33,625 nucleotides of DNA, taken from assembly GCA_947166705.1 (NCBI GenBank), contig CAMVFE010000024.1:1-33625 (forward strand), given 5' to 3'. The stretch is from an uncultured Clostridia bacterium. Lineage in GTDB: Bacteria; Bacillota; Clostridia; Christensenellales; Aristaeellaceae. Position 1 is the first letter of the stretch, and every line of letters begins with the position of its first letter. The position numbers and the translations under genes are program-made. This document shows, one piece after another, positions 14,035 to 23,365 of the stretch. Under the pieces are notes generated by a model. It did not search any database. It worked only from the letters and a program-made list of their open reading frames with translations, and was not told the DNA's origin.

Positions 14035-15150
14035 ATGAAAAAGTTGATTTCTCTGCTGCTTTGCCTGGCGCTTGCGCTGAGCGTGGTGTCCTTTGCGGCT
14101 GCCGAGAGCGGCGCCAAGAAGGTCGGCATCGCGATGCCCACCCAGTCCCTGGAACGCTGGAACCGTGACGGCGCCTACCTGGAGGATCAGTTCAAGCAGG
14201 CCGGCTACGAAGTCATCCTGACCTATTCCGACAACGACAACGACAAGCAGGTGAACGACATTGCCAACATGCTGAGCCAGAATGTTGACATGCTGATCAT
14301 CTCCTGCATCGACAGCGCCGGCCTGAACACCGTGCTGAACGAAGCTGCCGAGAAGGGCATCCCGGTCATCGCCTACGACCGCATGATCGAGAATGACGCC
14401 GTGACCTATTATGTCTCCTTCGACAACTACACCGTCGGCAAGCTGCAGGGCGAGTTCGTCAAGGAGGCCCTGGATCTGGAGAATGCCGGAGACAAGACCT
14501 TCAACATGGAATTCACCGGCGGCGCCCCCACCGATCCGAACGCCTTCTATTTCTTCAACGGCGCCTATGACCAGCTGAAGGAATACATCGAGAAGGGCAC
14601 CATCAAGGTTCCGTCCGGCCAGACCACCATGGAGCAGGTCGGCACCGAGCAGTGGCTCACCGACAATGCCCTGTCCCGTGCCCAGAACATCCTGGGTTCC
14701 TACTATGCGGACGGCACCGTGCTGGACGCCTGGCTGTGCTCCAATGACTCCACCGCCCGCGGCGTTGTGCAGGCTCTGGAATCCGACTATGCCGGCGGCA
14801 ATGCCGTGGTCGTGACCGGCCAGGACGGCGACATCGCCAACCTGATCAACGTGGTCGACGGCAAGCAGACCATGACCGTTTACAAGAACGTCGCGAACGA
14901 AGCGGTTGTGACCCTGTCCGTGGCGAAGGCCATTCTGGCGGGCGACGAAATCGACGGCGCTGCCCTGGCGGCCGCGCAGGAGATCGAGTGCGCTTATGAT
15001 ACCGAGTCCTACTTCAGCTCCGAAGGCCACAACACGCCTTCCTTCCTGCTGGTTCCCACCGTCGTGACCAAGGACAACCTCCAGTATCTGGTTGACACCG
15101 GCCTGTACAAGTGGGATGCGAACCAGAAGTATCTGGAAGCCGTGGAATAA
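14035..15150 (+). CDS. chvE: Multiple-monosaccharide ABC transporter substrate-binding protein (ChvE-like)
   Basis: This 371-residue periplasmic-binding-protein family member (type I fold) resembles ChvE, which binds several hexoses and pentoses such as glucose, galactose, xylose or arabinose. A signal peptide covers about residues 1-23 (ending FAAA). The mature part starts KKVGIAMPTQSLERWNRDG, with YSDNDNDKQVNDIANML and PVIAYDRMI typical of the family. There is no lipobox, which is unusual for a free binding protein of a Gram-positive cell. The start at 14035 follows AAAGGAG and gives the signal peptide; an upstream in-frame ATG at 13984 does not. A stable hairpin separates it from mmsA, which may give the binding protein higher expression than the rest of the transporter. 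Confidence 0.92.
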   Translation: MKKLISLLLCLALALSVVSFAAAESGAKKVGIAMPTQSLERWNRDGAYLEDQFKQAGYEVILTYSDNDNDKQVNDIANMLSQNVDMLIISCIDSAGLNTVLNEAAEKGIPVIAYDRMIENDAVTYYVSFDNYTVGKLQGEFVKEALDLENAGDKTFNMEFTGGAPTDPNAFYFFNGAYDQLKEYIEKGTIKVPSGQTTMEQVGTEQWLTDNALSRAQNILGSYYADGTVLDAWLCSNDSTARGVVQALESDYAGGNAVVVTGQDGDIANLINVVDGKQTMTVYKNVANEAVVTLSVAKAILAGDEIDGAALAAAQEIECAYDTESYFSSEGHNTPSFLLVPTVVTKDNLQYLVDTGLYKWDANQKYLEAVE

Positions 15151-15173
15151 TCTTCCGCTGAACCAAATACCGC

Positions 15174-15203
15174 AGCGGGCGGGGAAAACCCCCGCCCGCT
15201 TTT
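15174..15203 (+). terminator. Intra-operon hairpin (attenuator-type) between chvE and mmsA
   Basis: A perfect 11-bp stem AGCGGGCGGGG/CCCCGCCCGCT with loop AAAAC, followed by TTT. The T run is short, so it probably allows partial read-through and protects the chvE mRNA 3' end. Confidence 0.7.
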
Positions 15204-15238
15204 CAGAATGATTGTCTGGATGTAAGGAGGAATTGCAC

Positions 15239-16771
15239 TTGGCTGATATTATTCTGGAAATGAAAAACATCACCAAGGAATTCCCGGGCGTCAAGGCGCT
15301 GGACAACGTCAACCTGGTTGTGGAACGCGGGACCATCCATGCGCTGATCGGGGAAAACGGCGCCGGAAAATCCACGCTGATGAATGTGCTCTCGGGCATC
15401 TATCCGTACGGCACATATTCCGGCGAGATCTACTACAACGGGAAGCTGTGCCAGTTCAGGACGCTGAAGGAATCCGAGGCGGAAAACATCGTCATCATCC
15501 ACCAGGAACTGGCGCTGATTCCTCTGCTTTCAATCGGGGAGAACATGTTCCTGGGCAATGAAATCAAAAGCAGCGCAGGAGTCATCGACTGGAACAAAAC
15601 CTATGCTGAGGCGGAGAAGCATATGCGGCAGGTCGGGCTGCAGGAGTCGCCCCACTCGCTGATCAAGGACATCGGAACCGGCAAACAGCAGCTGGTCGAG
15701 ATCGCCAAGGCATTCTCCAAGAATGTGAAACTTCTGATACTGGACGAGCCTACCTCCTCGCTGAACGACGAGGACGCCAAGATGCTGCTGGACCTTCTGA
15801 TGGAATTCAAGAAGCAGGGGCTCACGTCCATTATCATTACCCATAAACTGAATGAAATCATCTACTGCGCGGACAAGGCCACGATTATCCGGGACGGCAC
15901 GACGATTGAGACGCTGGTCAAGGGCGTGGACGAGTTCAGCGAGGACCGGATCATCAAGGGAATGGTCGGCCGGGCGATGGAGGACCGCTATCCGGAGAGG
16001 GAGCACAATGTGCAGCCGGAGGTCAGCCTGGAGGTGAAGGACTGGACGGTCCATCATCCGCTCTATCCCGAGAAGGTCGTGGACGACCATATCTCCTTCA
16101 AGGTGCATAAGGGCGAGATAATCGGATTCTCCGGCCTCCAGGGCGCCGGGCGCACGGAGCTGGCGATGTCCATCTTCGGCAGGAGCTACGGCACGAACAT
16201 CCGGGGCGAGCTGTATCTGCACGGGAAGAAGACCCATCTGCGGAATCCGGAAGCCGCCATCCACGCGGGCCTCGCCTACGTGACGGAGGACCGGAAGACC
16301 AACGGCCTGCTGCTGAATGAAAGCATCCGCTTCAACACGACGCTTCCCCGGCTTGACAAGATCAGCAGCAGGGGGATCATCGACAAGGACGGGGAGAAGA
16401 TCGCGGCCGAGAAGATGCGGCAGGAGATGGGAACCAAGGCGCCCTCCGTCGAGCAGAAGGTCGGCAACCTGTCCGGCGGCAACCAGCAGAAGGCGCTGCT
16501 TGGGAAATGGATGTTCACTGAGCCGGATATCCTGATCATGGACGAACCGACCCGCGGCATCGACGTCGGCGCAAAATACGATATCTACTGCCTGATGAAC
16601 CAGATGGTGGCGGACGGGAAGTCCGTCGTCATGATTTCATCGGAGATGCCGGAACTGCTCGGCATGTGCGACCGCATCTACGTGATGAACGAGGGAAGGC
16701 TGCTGGCGGAGCTGAACGCGAAGGAAACGACCCAGGAGGAGATCATGGGTTATATCATCCGGGACAGCTGA
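15239..16771 (+). CDS. mmsA: Multiple-monosaccharide ABC transporter ATP-binding protein
   Basis: This 510-residue protein has two tandem ABC ATPase domains, as in GguA/MmsA, MglA and XylG. The N-terminal domain has Walker A GENGAGKST, a degenerate signature IGTGKQQLVEIAKA and Walker B LLILDEPTSSL. The C-terminal domain has GLQGAGRTE in place of a canonical Walker A, then LSGGNQQKALLGKW and ILIMDEPTRGIDVGAK. It drives sugar uptake with MmsB and the ChvE-like protein. Translation most likely begins at TTG 15239, because AAGGAGG (15224-15230) is eight bases upstream and no ATG is correctly placed. A TTG start with a strong ribosome site would moderate synthesis relative to chvE. Confidence 0.92.
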   Translation: MADIILEMKNITKEFPGVKALDNVNLVVERGTIHALIGENGAGKSTLMNVLSGIYPYGTYSGEIYYNGKLCQFRTLKESEAENIVIIHQELALIPLLSIGENMFLGNEIKSSAGVIDWNKTYAEAEKHMRQVGLQESPHSLIKDIGTGKQQLVEIAKAFSKNVKLLILDEPTSSLNDEDAKMLLDLLMEFKKQGLTSIIITHKLNEIIYCADKATIIRDGTTIETLVKGVDEFSEDRIIKGMVGRAMEDRYPEREHNVQPEVSLEVKDWTVHHPLYPEKVVDDHISFKVHKGEIIGFSGLQGAGRTELAMSIFGRSYGTNIRGELYLHGKKTHLRNPEAAIHAGLAYVTEDRKTNGLLLNESIRFNTTLPRLDKISSRGIIDKDGEKIAAEKMRQEMGTKAPSVEQKVGNLSGGNQQKALLGKWMFTEPDILIMDEPTRGIDVGAKYDIYCLMNQMVADGKSVVMISSEMPELLGMCDRIYVMNEGRLLAELNAKETTQEEIMGYIIRDS

Positions 16772-16823
16772 GCCGTCCCCTGAGGCAAACGAAAGAATCA
16801 TTTTTGAAAAGGAGTGTTAAGCT

Positions 16824-18047
16824 ATGACGGTTAAAACTGCGGAAAAAGCAGCAGGCGGCAGCTCCAGGAATATCGTCGGATTTCTGACCCGGAACTCCAT
16901 GACCATCGCGCTGGTCGCGGTGTTTATTCTCTTTGCGGCGCTGACGGACGGCAGGCTGATCTACGCGCAGAACATGTCCAACCTGCTGCTGCAGAACGGC
17001 TACGTGCTGGTCATGGCCTGCGGCATGCTGCTGTGCATCCTGACCGGCGGCAACATCGACCTGTCCGTCGGGTCCGTCATCTGTCTGGTCGGCGGCCTGG
17101 CCGCGGTGCTGATTACGAACCTCGGCTGGAATCCCTATCTCACCATTCCGGTCTGCCTGCTGGTCGGCCTCGCGATCGGTGCGTGGCAGGGGTACTGGAT
17201 CGGCTTCGTCCGGATTCCGCCGTTCATCACGACGCTCGCCGGCATGTTCATCTTCAGGGGAATCGGCCGGCTGGTCGTGAACAACAAAACCGTTCCGATG
17301 CAGAACGCGGCATTCAACAACCTGTTCACGTCCTACATCAACATCCCCGGGCTGGACGTCATCTCCACGAAGGAAGCGCCGGTGGACAATCCCCACATCT
17401 GGTCCCCGCTGGTGATCGGCGGCATCGTGGTGGTTCTGATCCTGCTGATGACCGCCAGGGGACGGGTGAACAAGAAGAAGAACGGATATCATCTGAATTC
17501 GGCCGTGATGGACTACGGCAGGGTCGCGATCGTCGGCGCCCTGATCATGTGGTACACCACCAAGCTGAGCCAGTACAAGGGAATCTCCGTCATGCTCGTC
17601 TGGGTGCTGGCGGTCTGCCTGATCTATTACTTCATCACCTCCAAAACGGTGATCGGCCGGTATTTCTACGCCGTCGGCGGAAACGAGAAGGCCACGCGGC
17701 TGTCCGGTATCAACACCAACCGGATTTACTTCCTGGCCTACGCCAACATGGGCCTGCTCGCGGGCCTGTGCGGCATGCTCTGCCTGGCCCGCGTCGGCTC
17801 CGTATCCGGCCAGACCGGCACCTCCTTTGAAATGGATGCCATTGCCTCCTGCTTCATCGGCGGCGCGTCCGCTTACGGCGGAAGCGGAACTGTCGGCGGC
17901 GTGGTCATCGGCGCCCTGCTGCTGGGCGTGCTGAACATGGGCATGTCCATCCTGGGCTTCACGGATTCCTGGCAGTACGTGGTGAAGGGAAGCGTGCTTC
18001 TGGTGGCTGTCATCTTCGACGTGGTTTCCAAGCGCAAAAAGGGATAA
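16824..18047 (+). CDS. mmsB: Multiple-monosaccharide ABC transporter permease
   Basis: The 407-residue integral membrane protein belongs to the RbsC/XylH/GguB permease family. Around ten hydrophobic segments are visible, and the family landmarks GGNIDLSVGS (about residues 75-84) and FIGGASAYGGSGTVGG (about 345-360) are present. The extra central loop between about residues 150 and 230 makes it longer than RbsC and fits the GguB/MmsB type. It forms the membrane channel for the sugar delivered by the ChvE-like protein. AAAAGGAG precedes the ATG. It is the last gene of the operon and is followed by a strong terminator. Confidence 0.92.
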   Translation: MTVKTAEKAAGGSSRNIVGFLTRNSMTIALVAVFILFAALTDGRLIYAQNMSNLLLQNGYVLVMACGMLLCILTGGNIDLSVGSVICLVGGLAAVLITNLGWNPYLTIPVCLLVGLAIGAWQGYWIGFVRIPPFITTLAGMFIFRGIGRLVVNNKTVPMQNAAFNNLFTSYINIPGLDVISTKEAPVDNPHIWSPLVIGGIVVVLILLMTARGRVNKKKNGYHLNSAVMDYGRVAIVGALIMWYTTKLSQYKGISVMLVWVLAVCLIYYFITSKTVIGRYFYAVGGNEKATRLSGINTNRIYFLAYANMGLLAGLCGMLCLARVGSVSGQTGTSFEMDAIASCFIGGASAYGGSGTVGGVVIGALLLGVLNMGMSILGFTDSWQYVVKGSVLLVAVIFDVVSKRKKG

Positions 18048-18063
18048 TCCGGCAAGCGTTCCC

Positions 18064-18096
18064 GCCGGAGCCTTCGCCCGAAGGCTCCGGCTTTTT
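18064..18096 (+). terminator. Terminator of the monosaccharide importer operon
   Basis: Perfect 12-bp stem GCCGGAGCCTTC/GAAGGCTCCGGC with a 4-base loop (GCCC), followed by TTTTT (18092-18096). Confidence 0.95.
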
Positions 18097-18195
18097 GGTG
18101 CGCCGGTTACAGCTCCCGGCGGCCGCCGCGCGGTATCCGCGCCCCGTGAAAAGGGAGCCGCGAGGCGGAATTGTTACGAGGATGTTTTGAAATCA

Positions 18196-18224
18196 TTGCA
18201 AAATCGGGGGATTGGTGATAGGAT
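18196..18224 (+). promoter_or_regulatory. Promoter of the class A PBP gene
   Basis: TTGCAA (18196-18201) and TAGGAT (18219-18224) are 17 bases apart, with TGA before the -10 (extended -10). TAGAAT five bases further has no matching -35. Confidence 0.6.
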
Positions 18225-18269
18225 AGAATTGATGGATTCTGGAATGATATCGGGAAAGGAGGGGGAGAG

Positions 18270-21092
18270 ATGCTGAAGCGCGGCAGGCGGGAAGGAAAGT
18301 ACGAGTTTGTGCCCGAGGACTACGATCCGGAAGAGGAAGGAACGGATCCGGAGCAGTTCGGGGACGAACCGCAGGATCCGGAGGGATTCGAAGGGTACGA
18401 TGCCGGCGGCGGGGAGGAGGCCTTCGCGGAGGAGGAGGAGGAGAAGCCCGAGAAGCGCAGCATCTTCCGCCCGGAAACCCGGAAGCCGAATTTTCTGCTG
18501 AGCGTCGCGGTGAACGTGATCCGCGTCGCGGCGCTGCTGGCGGTGCTGGCCGTGGTGGCCGGCGCGGGGGCGCTGCTGGGCATCGCCAAGGGATATGTCG
18601 AGACGGCGCCGGAGCTGGACCTGGCGGCGCTGGACGGGCAGGCCCAGACCTCCTTCATCTATGACTGCAACAACCAGCTGATCACCGAGTACAAGGGGAC
18701 GGAGAACCGGGTCATGGTTTCCCTGCAGGCGATGCCGAAGATGCTGCGGGACGCTTATGTGGCCGTGGAGGACGCCCGGTTTTATTCCCATTCCGGCGTG
18801 GACCTGAAGCGGATCGCCGGCGCTTTCCTGAACAACCTGACCTCCAGCGGCACCCAGGGAGGCTCCACGATCACGCAGCAGCTGATCAAGAACACCCTGC
18901 TGTCCTCGGAGCAGAGCTACAAACGGAAGATCCAGGAGGCCTGGCTGGCCATGCAGCTGGAGGTCCGCTACACCAAGGACCAGATCCTGGAAAGCTATCT
19001 GAACACCATTTACCTGGGGGAGAACTATTACGGCGTCCAGGTGGCCGCGGAGGGCTATTTCGGCAAGAGCCTGGGAGAGCTGACTCTGCGGGAGTGCGCG
19101 ATTCTCGCCGGGGTTACCAACAATCCCTACTACTACAATCCCCGCAGGAACCTCTACACCCGCACCAGCGACAAGGTGGACTACCGGGCGGTCACCAACA
19201 ACCGGACAGACTACGTGCTGAGATGCATGTACGAAAACCAGTTCATTACCCGGGAGCAGTACCAGGCGGCGCTGGATCCCGCCTCGGCCCATGTGCTGGA
19301 GCATTCGGAAACGGCCGGGGATACCATGTATCCCTACGCCCACTACGTGGAATACGCGGTCGGCGAGGTGGTGGATATCTTCCTCGAGATGCGGGGGCTG
19401 GAGAATACGCCGGCCAACCGGGCCGCGATGGAAACCGAGCTGAGGACCGGCGGATACCGGGTGAAGCTGGCGCTGGATCCCCAGATTCAGGAGACCGTGC
19501 AGCAGACCCTGCAGGGCTGGGAGAAGTATCCCGCCCTCCGGGATCCTGCCGACAAGGTGTTCCGGAGCCGGAATTCGGACGGAACCTACACGGAGATCAT
19601 CCAGCCGCAGGCGGCCTGCGCGGTGCTGGATTACCGGACCGGAGAGCTGAAGGCCGTCGTGGGGTCCAGGACGGAGGTCACCGCCCGGAAGACCCTGAAC
19701 CGCGCCACGGACATGCGGATGCCCGTGGGCTCCTCCATCAAGCCCATCGCCGTCTACGCACCGGCGCTGGAGCTGGGGGCCAGCCCGGCCTCCATCGCCT
19801 ACAACATGCCGCTGCCCATCCCCGGCTGGAAGGACGCGAAGGGGAACGACAGCTGGCCCACCAACTACGGCGGGGGCGGATATGTGGGGCCGGAGACCCT
19901 GCGCGCCGCCCTGATGAAATCCCACAACACGGCCGCAGCCTATACGCTGCTGTACCGGGTCGGGGTGGACCGGAGCGTGGATTTCCTGCACCGGATGGGC
20001 ATTGACGACGCGCACATCGACGCGACGCCCTTCGGGCTGTCGCTGGGGTCCTCGGGCATCACGCCCCTGCAGATGACGGTCGCCTTCGGGGTGCTGGCCA
20101 ACGGGGGCGTCTACCAGAAGCCGATCTCCGTGCTGGGGATTTCCGACTCGAACGGGGACGTGGTCTGGGACGGCCACCAGCATCAGGAGCGCAGGCGGGT
20201 CTTTTCGGACAGCACCGCCTGGATGACGGTGGACATGCTGAAATCCGCCGTTGCCTCCGGCACCGGAACCTCCGCCAGAATCAAGGGCCAGACGGTGGCC
20301 GGCAAGACCGGAACCAACTCGGACCAGAAGGGCGTGTTCTTTGCCGGCATGACGGGGTACTACGCCTCCGCCCTGTGGGTGGGGCATGACAACTACAAGG
20401 CGCTGTCCTCCAAATCCACCGGATCCGGCGCCGCGGCGCCCCTCTGGCAGGCCTACATGAGCCGGCTGCATCAGGGACTTTCCAATCAGGAGATCCTGAG
20501 GGGAAACGCTTCCGATTACCACGTGACCCGGGTGGAAACCTGCACCGTCAGCGGCCAGCTGGCGACGGACGCGTGCAGGCAGGACGCCATGGGGTACGGA
20601 ACCACGAAGGATTACTGGGCGGTGGGGAAGGAACCCACGGTGTACTGCCAGATGCATGTGACGGAAACGCTGTGCGCGGATACGGGCATGCCTGCGTCCC
20701 CCTGGTGCCCCCATCCGGTGAACCGGGGAACGATCAGCATTCCGGCGGGGCATCCGCTCTACTCCTTCCTGGGCACCAAATACCAGTCGGTGCTGGAGGA
20801 GTACCTGGGCACCGCCGCCGCGGCCTCGGGCACCGTGTGCAGCCTGCATAATGCGGGAAACCAGAACGCGGGCATTTCGCCCGTGACCGCCGCCCTGATC
20901 TCGGACGCCCGGATTCTGCTGGGAGACGCGGAGGAAATGCTGCGCTCAATGGATCCGGCCGGCGCCGCGTATCAGGCGGTGAACGGCTCGGCCGCGGCGC
21001 TGGAGCGCGTCATTTCGCAGGAGACGCCGACGCAGTCGGAGGTCGCCGCGGCGATGTCCGCGCTGACCCAGGCCATGGCGGGCATCTACTGA
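18270..21092 (+). CDS. Class A penicillin-binding protein (PBP1A-type)
   Basis: This 940-residue bifunctional peptidoglycan synthase polymerises glycan strands and cross-links them. It has a very acidic cytoplasmic N-terminus (about residues 12-65), one membrane segment (about 75-105) and a GT51 glycosyltransferase domain with VEDARFYSHSGVD (catalytic Glu167) and GGSTITQQLIKN. The transpeptidase domain has SxxK at Ser488-Lys491 (GSSIKP), SxN at 551-553 (SHN) and KTG at 679-681. A C-terminal region of about 180 residues is rich in Cys (positions matching TCTVSGQLATDACR, CQMHVTETLC and CPH) and Ala. It is followed by an L,D-transpeptidase and a CvpA-like gene, forming a cell-envelope cluster. 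AAAGGAGGGGG precedes the start. Confidence 0.94.
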   Translation: MLKRGRREGKYEFVPEDYDPEEEGTDPEQFGDEPQDPEGFEGYDAGGGEEAFAEEEEEKPEKRSIFRPETRKPNFLLSVAVNVIRVAALLAVLAVVAGAGALLGIAKGYVETAPELDLAALDGQAQTSFIYDCNNQLITEYKGTENRVMVSLQAMPKMLRDAYVAVEDARFYSHSGVDLKRIAGAFLNNLTSSGTQGGSTITQQLIKNTLLSSEQSYKRKIQEAWLAMQLEVRYTKDQILESYLNTIYLGENYYGVQVAAEGYFGKSLGELTLRECAILAGVTNNPYYYNPRRNLYTRTSDKVDYRAVTNNRTDYVLRCMYENQFITREQYQAALDPASAHVLEHSETAGDTMYPYAHYVEYAVGEVVDIFLEMRGLENTPANRAAMETELRTGGYRVKLALDPQIQETVQQTLQGWEKYPALRDPADKVFRSRNSDGTYTEIIQPQAACAVLDYRTGELKAVVGSRTEVTARKTLNRATDMRMPVGSSIKPIAVYAPALELGASPASIAYNMPLPIPGWKDAKGNDSWPTNYGGGGYVGPETLRAALMKSHNTAAAYTLLYRVGVDRSVDFLHRMGIDDAHIDATPFGLSLGSSGITPLQMTVAFGVLANGGVYQKPISVLGISDSNGDVVWDGHQHQERRRVFSDSTAWMTVDMLKSAVASGTGTSARIKGQTVAGKTGTNSDQKGVFFAGMTGYYASALWVGHDNYKALSSKSTGSGAAAPLWQAYMSRLHQGLSNQEILRGNASDYHVTRVETCTVSGQLATDACRQDAMGYGTTKDYWAVGKEPTVYCQMHVTETLCADTGMPASPWCPHPVNRGTISIPAGHPLYSFLGTKYQSVLEEYLGTAAAASGTVCSLHNAGNQNAGISPVTAALISDARILLGDAEEMLRSMDPAGAAYQAVNGSAAALERVISQETPTQSEVAAAMSALTQAMAGIY

Positions 21093-21155
21093 GAGAACGG
21101 GGGAGCCGGAAGCGGGATTCCCCCATCGAAAAAAACGGAAGAGGAGAGCGAGCCT

Positions 21156-22616
21156 GTGAAAAGATGGATTTGCCTTCTGGCTGCGCTGTGCCTGCTCCCC
21201 CTGGCCGCGCTGGGCGCGGACGGGGAAGCCTCGGTCAGCGTGCCGGAGGGCACGGTGATTCCCTGGACGCCGGTTCTGATCTCCTTTACGCTGCCGCGGG
21301 CGGAAACCGCCGACCTGGTGCTGGCGGATGAGACGGGGAAGGAGGTCTTTGCGGTCGCCCTGGATGTTCAGGGCGTTGCGGGACAGAATACCCTGTACTG
21401 GAACGGCACCCGGAACCACGCGCCGGCGCCGGCGGGAACCTGGACGCTGCGGCTGGAGGCGGGCGCCTTCCGGGCGGAGACCCCGATCGCCGTCGGGCTT
21501 TCCGCGTGGGGACCGACGGGTCCCCGGGAGGGATTCACGCCCTCGTACTCCAGCCCCTTCGAGGGCAGGGATCCGGCGCTCAGCTACTGGACGCTTCCCA
21601 TGGATATCAGCGATGAAGAAGCTGTCTGGCAGGTGCTGACTGCTCCCATCACCGTGGTGGACAACGGCAAGGGGGAGAAGGCCCAGATCATGCTGCGGGA
21701 GGCGCCCTCCCCGGACAGCCGGGGGCTGGGAAGCATCACCTGCGCCACGCAGGGCGTGCACGTGCTGGAGCGGGGCGAGGAGTGGAGCCTGGTGGAATGC
21801 TATTCCTCCTCCTTCCACGATTCCCCGATCCTGAACTGGAACGCCCTGGTGCAGGGGTACGTGCTGACTGAATACCTGCAGGAGATTGTACCCAGCCAGG
21901 AGATGGGCATGGTGATCGACAAGCTGACCCAGCGGCTCTACATCTTCCGGGAGGGCCGGCTGTTCACGACGCTGATGGTTTCCACCGGGCTGAGCAACAG
22001 GCGGCAGCCCTACAACGAGACCCGGAGCGGCGAGTTCCTGCTGACGAGCAAGGTCGGGGACTTCAAATCGGACAATATGATCTGCGGCAAGGCGATCCGA
22101 TTCAATAAGGGGGATCTGCTGCACGAGGTTCCCTATATCCTGGGCGAGGACGGGAGGAGCCGGAATTACAGCAGCACGGAGGGAAAACTGGGAAGGAAGG
22201 CCAGCCACGGCTGCATCCGGGTGCAGCGGAAGGAAACCCCCGAAGGGGTCAACATGAACTGGATCTGGGCGAACCTCAGGAAGAATTCCCGGACCCGGCT
22301 GCTGATCTGGGAGGACTGGCAGGGAAGGCAGATCGCGGTTCCCGCGGACGATACGCTGCTGTACTGCAATCCCGAAAACGGCCGGTACTACCATTCCGCC
22401 GAGACCTGCCGCTGCGCGCCGGATCTGAAGATGCAGCCCTTCACCTACGGGGAGCTGGACGAGGAGCCCTTCTCCCGGATGAAGCGCTGCGAATGGTGCG
22501 CGCCGGCGCTCAGAAGGGCGGAGATCGAGGAAATCAACGCGGCCTACGCGCCGGGAGGGGATCACGATCCCGTCCTGACGGAGGCGCGGAAAAAGTGCCC
22601 GAGGGCCCAGAGATAG
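21156..22616 (+). CDS. Secreted L,D-transpeptidase (YkuD) with SH3-like and C-terminal Cys domain
   Basis: The 486-residue exported protein begins with a signal peptide (about 1-20). It has a beta-rich domain (about 25-125, FlgD/Ig-like), an SH3b-like region (about 165-245) and a YkuD L,D-transpeptidase domain (about 250-380) whose catalytic motif SHGCIRV puts the active Cys at 353. It would form 3-3 cross-links or attach proteins to peptidoglycan. The last 90 residues contain YYHSAETCRC and CEWC, a small Cys/His motif of the kind that often closes extracellular proteins of Clostridia. Translation starts at GTG 21156 after GAGGAGAG; no in-frame ATG is nearby. It is 63 bases after the PBP gene, with a weak hairpin between, and is probably cotranscribed with it. 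Confidence 0.88.
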   Translation: MKRWICLLAALCLLPLAALGADGEASVSVPEGTVIPWTPVLISFTLPRAETADLVLADETGKEVFAVALDVQGVAGQNTLYWNGTRNHAPAPAGTWTLRLEAGAFRAETPIAVGLSAWGPTGPREGFTPSYSSPFEGRDPALSYWTLPMDISDEEAVWQVLTAPITVVDNGKGEKAQIMLREAPSPDSRGLGSITCATQGVHVLERGEEWSLVECYSSSFHDSPILNWNALVQGYVLTEYLQEIVPSQEMGMVIDKLTQRLYIFREGRLFTTLMVSTGLSNRRQPYNETRSGEFLLTSKVGDFKSDNMICGKAIRFNKGDLLHEVPYILGEDGRSRNYSSTEGKLGRKASHGCIRVQRKETPEGVNMNWIWANLRKNSRTRLLIWEDWQGRQIAVPADDTLLYCNPENGRYYHSAETCRCAPDLKMQPFTYGELDEEPFSRMKRCEWCAPALRRAEIEEINAAYAPGGDHDPVLTEARKKCPRAQR

Positions 22617-22637
22617 AAACGCGGAAAGAGGGAGCGC

Positions 22638-23345
22638 ATGAACATCATCGACATCATCATCCTGGGGATTCTGGGCGTGAGCGTCCTGGTGGGCCTGTAC
22701 CGGGGCTTCGTGAGCTCCGTAGCGTCGCTCGGAAGCTGCGTGCTGTCCCTGGGACTCAGCTTCTGGCTGAACCCGAAGCTGGTGGCCTGGGTTCAGAGCA
22801 ATCCGGACCTGATCCGGACGCTGATGTCCTACACGGACGCGGGAACCCGGATCGGGGATCAGACCCTGGCCCAGACCAGCGTTTCAGCCCTCGGATCCGG
22901 CGGGATCGCGGAGATCATCTCCAAGGTCAACCTTCCCGGTCCGCTTGCGAACCTGCTGCAGAATAACCTGCAGAACCAGGTTTTCCAGGGCGCGGGCATC
23001 AGCCGGGTGGGCGATTACGTCTCCCAGACGATCGTCGGGGCGGTGCTGAACGTGATCTGCTTCCTGATCTGCTTCCTGGCGCTGTTCCTGGCACTCCATC
23101 TCGTGCTGGGCTTCCTGAAGGTGCTGTTCAGGTTCCCGGTGCTCAAGCAGATGAACGCCCTGGCGGGGGGCGCCTTCGGCCTGCTGCGCGGGGTGCTGCT
23201 GTGCTTCCTCGCCTTTGCCCTGCTGCCCCTGGTCCAGACGGCGATCCCGGTGGACAACCTGAGCGGGCTGGTGGCTGGGAGCACGCTGGCGCCGCTTTTC
23301 AACAGCGACAGGCTGATTTCCGCCATCATGAACGGGCATCTTTAA
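22638..23345 (+). CDS. cvpA: CvpA family membrane protein
   Basis: The 235-residue protein has about four hydrophobic segments. It starts with NIIDIIILGILGVSVLVGLYRG, matching the CvpA family (colicin V production protein, B. subtilis YshB). The Gly-Leu-Tyr-Arg-Gly turn after the first helix and the C-terminal GAFGLLRG motif are family hallmarks. The biochemical role is not settled; the family is linked to envelope stress and division-related loci. It follows the L,D-transpeptidase by 21 bases with a GAGGGAG ribosome site, so it belongs to the same envelope operon. The 50-residue loop after the second segment is polar and probably faces outward. Confidence 0.82.
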   Translation: MNIIDIIILGILGVSVLVGLYRGFVSSVASLGSCVLSLGLSFWLNPKLVAWVQSNPDLIRTLMSYTDAGTRIGDQTLAQTSVSALGSGGIAEIISKVNLPGPLANLLQNNLQNQVFQGAGISRVGDYVSQTIVGAVLNVICFLICFLALFLALHLVLGFLKVLFRFPVLKQMNALAGGAFGLLRGVLLCFLAFALLPLVQTAIPVDNLSGLVAGSTLAPLFNSDRLISAIMNGHL

Positions 23346-23365
23346 AGGATCCCGTTTTTTTCAAA

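Noticed and set aside
18174-20849. An 891-codon open frame on the minus strand
   Set aside because: It is antisense to the class A PBP gene, is rich in His, Gly, Arg and Val, and has no domain; a shadow frame.
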